Origin: Nitrospirota bacterium
GTDB lineage: Bacteria > Nitrospirota > Thermodesulfovibrionia > Thermodesulfovibrionales > Magnetobacteriaceae
NCBI GenBank assembly: GCA_015233725.1
Contig: JADFXD010000005.1
Coordinates: 1 to 64,000 of the forward strand
Length of the DNA: 64,000 bases
Reading direction: 5' to 3'
Part shown: piece by piece, positions 39,805 to 48,918 of the stretch
Layout: each line of letters opens with the position of its first letter
How positions within the stretch are numbered: the stretch's first letter is position 1
Notes under the pieces: model-generated
The model's database searches: none
What the model saw: only the letters and a program-made list of their open reading frames with translations
What the model was told of the DNA's origin: nothing
Program-made: the position numbers and the translations under genes

Positions 39805-40962
39805 TCACTGCACCAGTATGGTAGGGACGACGGACATGCCGACCCTTAATCGGTGTTTTTTGTCTGAGGCTTTGTCTATGAGTATCTTTACGGGGACACG
39901 CTGGACGATCTTTACGTAATGCCCGGTGGCGTTCTCCGGCGGGAAGAGCGAAAACACCGACCCCGTCCCCGCCATGATGCTGTCAATCCTGCCGCTAAAG
40001 ACCTCCTGCGGGTAGGCATCGACCTTGATGGCGACACGTTGACCGGGGATGATCTTGCGCAGTTGTGTCTCCTTGAAGTTGGCCGTTACCCAGACGTCCT
40101 CCAGCGTGACGATGGCCATAAGCGGTTGTCCGGCCTGTATCTGATTGCCTACCTCCACGGACTTCTTGTTCACATAGCCATCCGTAGGGGCATAGACCGT
40201 CGTATAGGACAGATTCAACGTGGCCTGATTCAGGATGGCCTCCTTTTGCTTAATGAGCAGGCGTTGTGTCTCTATGGAGGTTTCGGTCTGTTGTATGAGT
40301 GCCTGTTGGGTATCAATGGCCTTTTCGCTGAGGCTGACCTGCTTTAGGGTGGCGTCCGTTTCGGCGGACTTGACGTCTTGTGCGGTGAGGGTCTTTTCGT
40401 AGCGCTCTCTTGAGATGGCCTCCTTGCGGTAGAGGTTCTCCGCACGCCTTGCGTCCTTTTCCGATTGCACAAGACCTGCGCGATTGGCATTGAGGTTGGC
40501 CCGGGCGCCCTTGAGGCGCTCATTTAGCTCCAACAGTTGTCTCTTTGCCGTCTCGACCCTCGATTGTACCTCCTTGAGCCTTGCCTGTTCAGCCTCGTAG
40601 GCCGCCTGCGCCTCTGCGACCTTCACGTCGTAATCGTTGGGGTCAAGGGCAACGAGGGGCTTGCCCTTGTTGACAAACTCGTTATCTGCCACATAGACCT
40701 CCCTCACAGTACCGGCGACCTTTGAGGCAACCGTGTGCATGGTGCCGTCTATAAAGGCGTCGTCGGTCGTGATGTGTGTGGCATTGTAGGAGTGGTACAT
40801 GTACGTGACGGCTGCCCCAATCAGGGCAAGCAGGAAGATTACAATGAGCGCATTTCTCTTCTTGTGGGATTGATTGTTATCAAATGTATCAGAATCGTTC
40901 TTTTCCGCTCCAGGACGCTCCTGGCTCTTTACAGTCACGGGGGTGGTATCGTTTTTTTCCAT
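39805..40962 (-). CDS. HlyD/EmrA family secretion periplasmic adaptor
   Basis: HITTDDAFIDGTMHTVASKVAGTVREVYVADNEFVNKGKPLVALDPNDY; NLSYTTVYAPTDGYV. Confidence 0.93.
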   Translation of the reverse strand: MEKNDTTPVTVKSQERPGAEKNDSDTFDNNQSHKKRNALIVIFLLALIGAAVTYMYHSYNATHITTDDAFIDGTMHTVASKVAGTVREVYVADNEFVNKGKPLVALDPNDYDVKVAEAQAAYEAEQARLKEVQSRVETAKRQLLELNERLKGARANLNANRAGLVQSEKDARRAENLYRKEAISRERYEKTLTAQDVKSAETDATLKQVSLSEKAIDTQQALIQQTETSIETQRLLIKQKEAILNQATLNLSYTTVYAPTDGYVNKKSVEVGNQIQAGQPLMAIVTLEDVWVTANFKETQLRKIIPGQRVAIKVDAYPQEVFSGRIDSIMAGTGSVFSLFPPENATGHYVKIVQRVPVKILIDKASDKKHRLRVGMSVVPTILVQ

Positions 40963-40976
40963 CTTTATCTCCAGCT

Positions 40977-42419
40977 TTAGTGTCCATATGCTGAGACAAT
41001 GTCTATTGCCGCAGCGTAGAGAAGCGTTGCATAGGCGCGTTTGAGGTCAAACATCGCCCTGTAGTAGTTTGACTCGGCCAGGGCCAACAGGGCAATGGCA
41101 TCAAGGACATCGGTGGCATTGCCTTGTCCCTCCTCATAGCGAACCCTGTTGATCCTGAGGTTTTCCTCTCCGTGGGCGATTGCCTCCTGGGTGACCTTGA
41201 TCCTCTCAGAGGCGGTCTTTGTATCGAGGTAGCCCTTTTGCACCTCAAGGCTGATATCATCTATGATCTTCCTGCGCTCTTCTGACAATTGCGCTGCCTT
41301 GTGTTTTATCTTGGAGACCTCGGCCCTGGTGGCGCCACCATCGAAGATATTTAACTCGGCGCCCAGGACAGCCGACCAGTTGCCCTCATGCACCTGATAT
41401 TGGTTCTGTGAGTAGTCAAACCCGCCCTGGATGTAAAACCTCGGATAGTAAAGGGCCATCTTTGCCCTTGATTGTAGTTGGAGCATCTGTAACTGCTTGT
41501 CCGTTATCTTGATTTCTGTTCTCTGGTCCTGGGCGTGTTTTAAGTAGACCTCGAGGGTGTCAAGAGATGGTGGCTGCGGGGAGTCATCCAGGAGCGTCAC
41601 GGCGTCGCTTAGGGGTTTGGTGAGGAAGTAGTTGATCCTTGAGGCGTTGAGGGTTCTGAGGTTTTTGAGACTCAACAGGCGTTGATTGGCATCGGCCAGC
41701 CTTACATCTGCGGCGAGGAAGTCGTTTCTTGTCGCCACACCCTCGTCGTACAGGCCCTGGGTCACGTCTGTGTGCGCCTTGAGTTGCTCAACCTCCCTCA
41801 GGGCAACGTATATGAGCCGGTCGGTCTCAAGCAGTTCAAAGCACGCCATAAGGTAGTTCAGGGCCACCACGTTTCTTACCCTGTCAACGTCGATCCTGGT
41901 CTTGTCTATGGCCGCCAGTGACTCGTCATACCGTGATCGGTTGGCGCCAAAGTCGTAGATGGTATGTTTGATTGTAATGTCGTAAAAGAAGGAGTTTTTA
42001 TCGGCGGTATTTATCTTGGCGCCATTAAACAGGGCACCCGGCTGGTAGTATACGGAGGAGTGGCCAATATCGGTATTGACGGAAGGCCCCAGGGCAGCCC
42101 TCGCGATATCGGACTCCGAGGCAGCAATATCAACGCCGTGGGAGGCGATATTGATCAGCCGTCCACGCCCGGTAGCCATACCAAGCCCCTCCGTAACAGT
42201 AAGCGTATCCTTTGAGATGTCCAGCACCTCAATATCCGCACCTCGTACCAGAGGAATCGCCACAAGAAGGACGAAGAACAAGAAGAAGAAAAAAGAACAA
42301 GGAGGGACGCCTGGCCGCCCCCTCCTTGACCTCCCCTGCAAGGGGTCACGGACCCCTTGACCCCTTCTGGGCTTATTCATAGTGGATTGATTATACATGG
42401 TACTTTTTGATTTTGACAT
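40977..42419 (-). CDS. TolC family outer membrane protein, N-terminus partly encoded by repeat R18
   Basis: Outer membrane efflux-type coiled-coil repeats; QGRSRRGRPGVPPCSFFFFLFFVLLVAIPLVRGADIEVL leader. Confidence 0.88.
   Translation of the reverse strand: MSKSKSTMYNQSTMNKPRRGQGVRDPLQGRSRRGRPGVPPCSFFFFLFFVLLVAIPLVRGADIEVLDISKDTLTVTEGLGMATGRGRLINIASHGVDIAASESDIARAALGPSVNTDIGHSSVYYQPGALFNGAKINTADKNSFFYDITIKHTIYDFGANRSRYDESLAAIDKTRIDVDRVRNVVALNYLMACFELLETDRLIYVALREVEQLKAHTDVTQGLYDEGVATRNDFLAADVRLADANQRLLSLKNLRTLNASRINYFLTKPLSDAVTLLDDSPQPPSLDTLEVYLKHAQDQRTEIKITDKQLQMLQLQSRAKMALYYPRFYIQGGFDYSQNQYQVHEGNWSAVLGAELNIFDGGATRAEVSKIKHKAAQLSEERRKIIDDISLEVQKGYLDTKTASERIKVTQEAIAHGEENLRINRVRYEEGQGNATDVLDAIALLALAESNYYRAMFDLKRAYATLLYAAAIDIVSAYGH
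42265..42364 (-). repeat. Modular palindromic repeat copy R18 inside tolC-like ORF
   Basis: GAAGAAGAAAAAAGAACAAGGAGGGACGCCTGGCCGCCCCC…CTGCAAGGGGTCACGGACCCCTTGACCCC. Confidence 0.9.
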
Positions 42420-42478
42420 TTTCTATATTCACTTGTCTATACCTCTTTTCAATTTAAATATGTTATAATATTTTCATA

Positions 42479-42646
42479 GTGAAGTGCAAGAAGTGTAACA
42501 GTAAGGTAGTGTTGGTTATAGGGTGTACGGCGGCATTTTTGAGTTGTACGAAGTGTCGCGCGAGGTTTAAGATCTCTGAGTACATCAACGAGATAGATGA
42601 CAAGACATGGGAGCTGATATCTGCGAGGAACAGTGACCGTGCATAG
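42479..42646 (+). CDS. Small dual-CxxC zinc-ribbon-like protein (55 aa; below ORF-track size)
   Basis: VKCKKCNSKVVLVIGCTAAFLSCTKCRARFKISEYINEIDDKTWELISARNSDRA*; GTG start. Confidence 0.65.
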   Translation: MKCKKCNSKVVLVIGCTAAFLSCTKCRARFKISEYINEIDDKTWELISARNSDRA

Positions 42647-42682
42647 ACTGCCCAGGCAGTATGAAAGGAGTTTAAGAGAAAG

Positions 42683-42976
42683 ATGGCGGCTAAATCGCGA
42701 CCGAAACGTAGTCTCTCGGTATTGAAGAGGACAAGACAGGCCAAAAAGAGTCAATTGCGCAACAGGATGGCAAAGAGCAGGCTCCGCACACTCACACGGA
42801 GGCTCGAGGAGGCCATTGAGACCAAGAATAGAGAAAAGGCAAAGGAATATATGGTTGAAGTAACCAGGGCCTATGACAAGGCCGCAACCAAGGGCGTCCT
42901 ACACGACAACACAGCCTCCCGAAAGATATCCCGCCTATCCGCAAGATTACATGACCTCATAGTAAAAACTGCCTAA
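42683..42976 (+). CDS. rpsT: 30S ribosomal protein S20
   Basis: SVLKRTRQAKKSQLRNRMAKSRLRTLTRRLEEAI. Confidence 0.95.
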   Translation: MAAKSRPKRSLSVLKRTRQAKKSQLRNRMAKSRLRTLTRRLEEAIETKNREKAKEYMVEVTRAYDKAATKGVLHDNTASRKISRLSARLHDLIVKTA

Positions 42977-43003
42977 AGGTAGGGTTTAAGCCTGCGCAGT
43001 AAT

Positions 43004-43109
43004 GGCTCAAGGGCACTGGTGCCCTTGCAGGGGGGTCTGAGGGGGGCCAGGAGCGTCCTGGAGCGGTAAAGAAGTAGCGCCGCCCCCCTTCTTTCTTTGT
43101 TTCTTTTAC
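43004..43109 (+). repeat. Modular palindromic repeat copy R19, contains CCAGGAGCGTCCTGG module
   Basis: GGCTCAAGGGCACTGGTGCCCTTGCAGGGGGGTCTGAGGGGGGCCAGGAGCGTCCTGGAGCGGTAAAGAAGTAGCGCCGCCCCCCTTCTTTC. Confidence 0.9.
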
Positions 43110-44269
43110 TGTTTTTCGAGAGAGAGGATATTCAGGCCATCAGGGTTGGTGCAGGCGGTGAGGACGCTATTAGCGGAGGCCATGTATGTAGACATCTTAC
43201 CTTGACAGGGCAACACAAAGGTGTACGTCGTAGTAATTGTAAAGTCGCTGGTGTTGATAGAGACAAGAGAGATGGCGCCGGGGCTATTGATGTCCTTAAA
43301 TGAGTGAGTCACGATAAAATTTCTGCTTGAGGGCGATAGCGATGGCAGCTTTGCAATGGCAACCGGGAAGGGGTAGTTTAATGGCGCTGTCTTAACGAGG
43401 GTTGTCTGTTGGTCTTTGTTGTTAAAGGCGAGGATGGATATCTCTGATTGATTTAAGCCTCTGACGTAGATGATATAAGAGATGTCCTTGTCTTTGTCAT
43501 AAAACAACAGAGAGGCGTATTGTATCTTGTTGTTAAATTCAGCAGGGTCAGCATATGCAAAGGATTTAAGCAAGATAGGTTGAAACGTCTTGCCGTCTAT
43601 GTTTTTTATCAGCCACAGGGCATTGTTTTTAAACTCAGGCACAAGGATGTCAATAAAACCGTCCTCGTTTACGTCGTCAACGCTCAGGACCTTTGCGGCA
43701 AAGACCTCCGTTAGTAGAGGGCTTTTAATGTCCATCTTTGTTAGTTCGTACTCCAATGGCCCCTTGGACAGATACAGATAGAGTTGCTGGTCAAATACGC
43801 CTACTGCGGCTATATCCGATATGCCGTCGTTATTGAGGTCAGGGGTCTTTAGGTCAAACCCGTACTTGGGGGCGGTAAGCTCGTGCGACATGTCGTAGTT
43901 TGTGCCGGAGCCGTCGTTTATTAGCAGGTGTATCTTGTCCTCGTATATGTAGGCAAGGTCAGGGACCTTATCACCGTTGAAGTCCCCGCTGCTTATGGCG
44001 GTACCTAATGAGGTGTTGATGTGGGTTGGTTCGGTGAGAGAGAGTGCGTTGCCCTGAGCAAAGTATATATCTAATCCACTGTACTTTGTAAAAAACACCG
44101 CATCCTTTAAGCCATCCCCGTTGAGGTCCTCCGCTATGACGCTATAAGGAGTACCACTGGCAGGGATAAACCTGGAGTTTACCTTCTTCTCTACCGCCTT
44201 CTCTATCGCCTCTTCCCTACAACCAACCAACACAACCAATAATACTACGATGACCATTATGCGTTTCAT
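43106..44269 (-). CDS. FG-GAP/VCBS repeat lipoprotein
   Basis: MKRIMVIVVLLVVLVGC lipobox; DLNGDGLKDAVFF, DFNGDKVPDLAYI, DLNNDGISDIAAV, DVNEDGFIDILVP. Confidence 0.85.
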   Translation of the reverse strand: MKRIMVIVVLLVVLVGCREEAIEKAVEKKVNSRFIPASGTPYSVIAEDLNGDGLKDAVFFTKYSGLDIYFAQGNALSLTEPTHINTSLGTAISSGDFNGDKVPDLAYIYEDKIHLLINDGSGTNYDMSHELTAPKYGFDLKTPDLNNDGISDIAAVGVFDQQLYLYLSKGPLEYELTKMDIKSPLLTEVFAAKVLSVDDVNEDGFIDILVPEFKNNALWLIKNIDGKTFQPILLKSFAYADPAEFNNKIQYASLLFYDKDKDISYIIYVRGLNQSEISILAFNNKDQQTTLVKTAPLNYPFPVAIAKLPSLSPSSRNFIVTHSFKDINSPGAISLVSINTSDFTITTTYTFVLPCQGKMSTYMASANSVLTACTNPDGLNILSLEKQ

Positions 44270-44297
44270 TGCATTTGTGCAAGATGTGTATACACGG

Positions 44298-45284
44298 TTA
44301 TTCATGTGGCTTGCCCTCCGACTTGCGACCATCGGGAGCGGTCAGATTATTCCTTTGCTCATTGGCTAGCTGTTCGATATATTGAGGATAAACCTGCAAC
44401 TTGTATTTTTCTGCTAACTTCTTAATAGCCTCGTTGTACTTTTTCTGACTATCCTTTCTTTCCAAATCGGCTATTACCCGATTCTTTAGCTCTTCAAACT
44501 TATATACCGGAGGCTCGTAGATGCCTGTGAGGTTGATAACGATATGAAAGTCCTTCTCCTGGATAATCTTAACCTGCCCAGGTTTCAATTGCATAAACTC
44601 CTTAAGGGCATTGTCATAGATACTACCCTTAACCTTGCCCTCCCAGTGAGATAACAGTATAAATAAGATGTTAATATCGGGATACTTCTCCGAGAGCTCA
44701 TCCTTGAGCTTTACGACTGTTTCATAATCCTTGGCGCTAAGACGGTTATAGAGCTCTTGTAGCACATCTTTACAGGTCTGCGTACAATCATTATCAGTAT
44801 CAGTAGCGTCTTTTTTCATAACATTGAACATGATACCACTATAGATATTTGGCGTGTTATACAGGTTCAGATTGTTTGAGTAATACTCCGCGGCCTCTTT
44901 TTCGGTTACCTTTGAAGGGGCCAAGGACTTATTCTTATAGGCATTAGCGAGTATCTCGACCCTTTTGTCCTCAGAGACGCCTTTGATGGCAGCCATAGTT
45001 TCTTGTGTCTTATCCAGCCCATCCTCTACCGCCTCCTTGCTAAACAAGATACCCGTTATCATATCATCCAGGACATCATAGAAACGCTGCGCAGAGAGTC
45101 TATCCTTGGCGCTTAATGTCTGATTAACCTGATTCTTGAACTGTGACAGGGTGATAACAGTATCCCCAATCCTTGCTACCACAGGGTTATCCTCGCCCCT
45201 GGCAACCTGCGCGGTTAATACCACCATAAGGAGCATACACAAAATAACCGATGCCCCCCTTACCCATTCCAATTTCCTTGACAT
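44298..45284 (-). CDS. SurA/peptidyl-prolyl isomerase-like periplasmic foldase
   Basis: Signal peptide; VVARIGDTVITLSQFKNQVNQ; C-terminal FEELKNRVIADLERKDSQKKYNEAIKKLAEKYKLQVYPQ. Confidence 0.7.
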   Translation of the reverse strand: MSRKLEWVRGASVILCMLLMVVLTAQVARGEDNPVVARIGDTVITLSQFKNQVNQTLSAKDRLSAQRFYDVLDDMITGILFSKEAVEDGLDKTQETMAAIKGVSEDKRVEILANAYKNKSLAPSKVTEKEAAEYYSNNLNLYNTPNIYSGIMFNVMKKDATDTDNDCTQTCKDVLQELYNRLSAKDYETVVKLKDELSEKYPDINILFILLSHWEGKVKGSIYDNALKEFMQLKPGQVKIIQEKDFHIVINLTGIYEPPVYKFEELKNRVIADLERKDSQKKYNEAIKKLAEKYKLQVYPQYIEQLANEQRNNLTAPDGRKSEGKPHE

Positions 45285-45308
45285 TGTAAAACCTCCGTTT
45301 TTTTATAT

Positions 45309-45384
45309 AGAAGAAGAGGGAAAGAAGGGGGCGGCTCTTCTTAACCCTGGACCCCCCTGCAAGGGCACCAGTGCCCTTGACCCC
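45309..45384 (-). repeat. Modular palindromic repeat copy R20
   Basis: GAAGAAGAGGGAAAGAAGGGGGCGGC…CTGCAAGGGCACCAGTGCCCTTGACCCC. Confidence 0.88.
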
Positions 45385-45460
45385 ATAATGCTCAATCTGA
45401 CGTGACTGTAAGGAGCGATCCGATCAATCTTATAAATATATTTGTGTCCATGTTACTTAA

Positions 45461-46141
45461 TTATTGGCTATACATCTGTAGACCGATGCGGTCTGTGATG
45501 ACTATCCTGCCGTTGTGCTCTGATATCAGGCCCTCTTTCCTGAACTTGCTGAAGGTCCTGATCGAGGTCTCTACGGTGGTGCCAACCATATCGGCTATGT
45601 CCTGTCTGGTCAGCCTTAGGTCTATGACAGTCCCTCTGTCGCTTACAGATGTTGACTTGTCGGCTAACTTCAACAACAGAGACGCTATGCGCGACTCAAC
45701 ACACTCAAGCGCTATGCTCTTTAGCATCTCGTAGGATTCCTTCATCCTATCTCCGATGATCGAGGTCAACGACAACATCAGGGTGGGGTAGCGGTCAAGC
45801 AGCTTCAGGAGGTCCTTGCGGGAGACCTTCAGGGCGCGCGTTGGCTCCATTGCCACGGCGTTGGCCGGATAGGGGAAGTCCTTAAACACGGCCACCGCGC
45901 CAAAGAGCTCCCCTACCTGGATGATCTCCAGGATTATCTCCTTACCATCGTTGGAGAGCTTTGTTATCTTTACCTTTCCCTCTATAACGATATAAAGCCA
46001 CTCTGACCTCTCACCCTCTGAAAACACCATCTCACGCTTCTTATAAGAGACGTGCTGTAGATACGGTACTATCTCCTCTATCTCAATGTCGTTGAGCCCC
46101 TTAAAGAAGCTCACATCCTTTAGGTCAATACCATCTATCAT
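45461..46141 (-). CDS. Crp/Fnr family transcriptional regulator
   Basis: cNMP-binding domain and LTRQDIADMVGTTVETSIRTFSKFRKEGLI HTH. Confidence 0.93.
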   Translation of the reverse strand: MIDGIDLKDVSFFKGLNDIEIEEIVPYLQHVSYKKREMVFSEGERSEWLYIVIEGKVKITKLSNDGKEIILEIIQVGELFGAVAVFKDFPYPANAVAMEPTRALKVSRKDLLKLLDRYPTLMLSLTSIIGDRMKESYEMLKSIALECVESRIASLLLKLADKSTSVSDRGTVIDLRLTRQDIADMVGTTVETSIRTFSKFRKEGLISEHNGRIVITDRIGLQMYSQ

Positions 46142-46280
46142 AATAAATAAATGCCCGCTCTATCTATCTTATACTGTCTGCACAAGTTATAGCAACTATG
46201 ATTAAGAATAATGGGGTCAATCTGTAGTTTTAATTGCCCCGTGTCTTGACAAAGCTACACCCCAAGTTTTAAAATCCCCT

Positions 46281-47456
46281 GTGAAGACGATTCTGATAAT
46301 TCTGTCTCTTGTCGTCTTAGGCTTGCATATAGCCGGCTGTGACAAGAGAGGCAATCAGGCGCAGACGGACGTCATAAAGATAGGCGTGGTGGCTGAACTC
46401 ACTGGAGACATCCCTGCGGTGGGGGTGTCGTGCAAGAACGCGGCAGAGATGGCGGTTAAGGCGGTCAACGACGCCGGCGGGATCGATGTTGCAGGTAAAA
46501 AGTACAAGGTTCAACTGTTTATGGAGGACAACGCCGCAAGGGCAGATCAATCGGCCTCAGCCGTACAGAAGCTCATAGAGCAACGTGGCGTTGTGGCTAT
46601 CATAGGGCCAAATGCGAGCACCGGGGCAATACCGGCCTCCGAAATTGCAGAGGCCTCCAAGGTCACGCTCATTACCCCGTGGTCAACCAATCCCAAGACG
46701 ACCCTCGATTCCAGGACCGGTAAGCACAAGCGATACGTCTTTCGGGCCTGTTACCTTGATACGTTTCAGGGACAGGTGCTTGCCTCCTTTGCTCGTGATG
46801 GCCTCAAGGCAAAGACGGCTGCTGTGTTGTTTGACGTAGCGGCGGAGGCCCTCAAGGGACAGGCCGAGGTCTTTAAAGGGACGTTTGAGCAAAAGGGTGG
46901 CCGTGTCACCGCCTATGAGACATATTCAACCGGGGACAGGGATTTCTCGGCACAGTTGACGAAGATCAGGAGAGAGACCCCGGACGTGCTGTTTCTACCC
47001 GCCTACTACAGCGATGTCCCCCTGGTGGTGCAGCAGGCACACCGACTGGGGTTGTCGATGCCGTTTTTGGGAAGCGACGCCTGGGCAAGCTCCGAGCTTA
47101 CAAAGCTGTGCGCCTCGGACTGCGATGGTTACTTCTTCAGCAGTCACTACCTGTCGGAGTCAACGTCTGAGGTCTCTCAGAGGTTTGTCAAGGCATACAG
47201 CGAACTCTACAAGCAGCCCCCGGACGACGTGGCTGCACTGACATACGATGCCTTTGGCGTCCTCTTTCAGGCGCTGGGCAAGGTTCAAAAGGTGGATACC
47301 GAGTCGGTGAGAAACGCCCTGGCCGCTACAACTCAGTACGCCGGAGTCACCGGTAACATCAAGTACGTCGAAGGCTCCGGCGACCCCATTAAAGGCGCTG
47401 TCATCCTCCAGATAAAAGACGGCAAGTTTCAATGGCATTCACAGGCAAACCCGTAG
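46281..47456 (+). CDS. livK: Branched-chain amino acid ABC transporter substrate-binding protein
   Basis: Lipobox LHIAGC; VAELTGDIPAVGVSCKNAAEMAVKAVNDAGG; GPNASTGAIPASEIAEASKV. Confidence 0.93.
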   Translation: MKTILIILSLVVLGLHIAGCDKRGNQAQTDVIKIGVVAELTGDIPAVGVSCKNAAEMAVKAVNDAGGIDVAGKKYKVQLFMEDNAARADQSASAVQKLIEQRGVVAIIGPNASTGAIPASEIAEASKVTLITPWSTNPKTTLDSRTGKHKRYVFRACYLDTFQGQVLASFARDGLKAKTAAVLFDVAAEALKGQAEVFKGTFEQKGGRVTAYETYSTGDRDFSAQLTKIRRETPDVLFLPAYYSDVPLVVQQAHRLGLSMPFLGSDAWASSELTKLCASDCDGYFFSSHYLSESTSEVSQRFVKAYSELYKQPPDDVAALTYDAFGVLFQALGKVQKVDTESVRNALAATTQYAGVTGNIKYVEGSGDPIKGAVILQIKDGKFQWHSQANP

Positions 47457-47527
47457 GCAGGTCAAGGCCAATAGCGATTGGACAAAGGAATCCTTTTTTG
47501 TGTGCTACAAACTACACCTAAAGGAGA

Positions 47528-47866
47528 ATGCCAGTGGCAAATAACGAGAAAAGTAACAATTGCTTGATGGGATACGGATATCAAATTCATAAAAGAGATA
47601 ATTTCATCTGTCAATACTGCGGTTACGATGGAAGATCATTCGACAACTGGCGCCAATTAACAATTGACCATATTTTACCCCAAAGCCAAGGAGGTGTAGG
47701 TAACGAGGATAATCTTATAACGTCATGCCATAACTGTAATTCTATTACAAGTAGAATGGATATCAACCGACACACCCGCAAGGACTATATAATTAAGCAA
47801 AAGAAAGCTAAAGTTGAGGAGAAATTAAAGGAATATAGTGATTTTTGGAAAGAAAACGTAGAATAA
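47528..47866 (+). CDS. HNH endonuclease
   Basis: IHKRDNFICQYCGYDG…LTIDHILPQSQGGVGNEDNLITSCHNCN. Confidence 0.93.
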   Translation: MPVANNEKSNNCLMGYGYQIHKRDNFICQYCGYDGRSFDNWRQLTIDHILPQSQGGVGNEDNLITSCHNCNSITSRMDINRHTRKDYIIKQKKAKVEEKLKEYSDFWKENVE

Positions 47867-48041
47867 AACATTAGTGGAAAACCGACATTATACGACAAGT
47901 AGCCGTACATGTTCGGAGACCTGCAACCTTGAACTTGCACGCGTGAATACAGAAAGTCACCAGCGGTGCGGCCCGTTGTAATGCTCAAAATGGTAATGCT
48001 ATACTTGTAACATCAAAAATCGCAAGGAGTTAAGCTAATCC

Positions 48042-48917
48042 ATGACCTACATAATCCAACAGATTCTCAACATGCTGCAACTGGGCAGTATCTATGCCCT
48101 CATAGCCCTGGGTTACACGATGGTGTACGGGGTGCTGCAGATGATCAACTTTGCGCACGGGGACATCTTTATGATCGGGGCGTTCTTGTGCTACCTCTCC
48201 CTGACAACCATCAAGGCGTCATTTGCCTTATCCCTTGTGATATCCAGCTCCGGGGCGGCAGTCCTTGGCGTTGTGACGGAGAGGTTTGCCTACCGACCAC
48301 TGCGACACGCACCGAAGGTCTCGGCCATCATAACTGCTCTTGGCGTGGGCGTGTTTCTTGAAAACCTCACACTCGCCCTCAGCCCATATCCAAAGCACAT
48401 CCCCTCGGTACTCAGCAGCAAGCAGTGGGTCATAGGCGGGGTAACCGTATCCTCGTTGCAGGTGATGACCATAGCGTTGGGGGTGGGGTTGATGCTCGTC
48501 CTGGATTTTATCGTCTTCAAGACCAAGTTTGGCATGGCGCTGCGGGCTGTCTCATGGGATGTCACCAATGTGTCGTTGATGGGGATATCCGTCAATAAGG
48601 TCGTCTCCGTGACCTTTGCCATTGGCGCTGCCCTGGCTGGGGCGGCTGGCAACATCTACGCCGTCACATATCCCGTGATAGACCCCTATATGGGGGTCAT
48701 GGTGGGATGGAAGGCCTTTATATCAGCCGTAGTAGGTGGGATCGGAAACATCAGGGGCGCTGTGCTGGGTGGATTCATACTCGCCGGCGTAGAGGTCATG
48801 GCCGCCGTTGCATTGCCAAGTACATACCGGGACGTAGTGGCGTTTTCGCTTCTCCTGATTCTGTTAATCTACCGCCCATATGGACTATTGGGCAGGCCCA
48901 AGACCATCAAGGTATAA
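48042..48917 (+). CDS. livH: Branched-chain amino acid ABC transporter permease LivH
   Basis: LGSIYALIALGYTMVYGVLQMINFAHGDIFMIGAF. Confidence 0.95.
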   Translation: MTYIIQQILNMLQLGSIYALIALGYTMVYGVLQMINFAHGDIFMIGAFLCYLSLTTIKASFALSLVISSSGAAVLGVVTERFAYRPLRHAPKVSAIITALGVGVFLENLTLALSPYPKHIPSVLSSKQWVIGGVTVSSLQVMTIALGVGLMLVLDFIVFKTKFGMALRAVSWDVTNVSLMGISVNKVVSVTFAIGAALAGAAGNIYAVTYPVIDPYMGVMVGWKAFISAVVGGIGNIRGAVLGGFILAGVEVMAAVALPSTYRDVVAFSLLLILLIYRPYGLLGRPKTIKV

Positions 48918-48918
48918 G

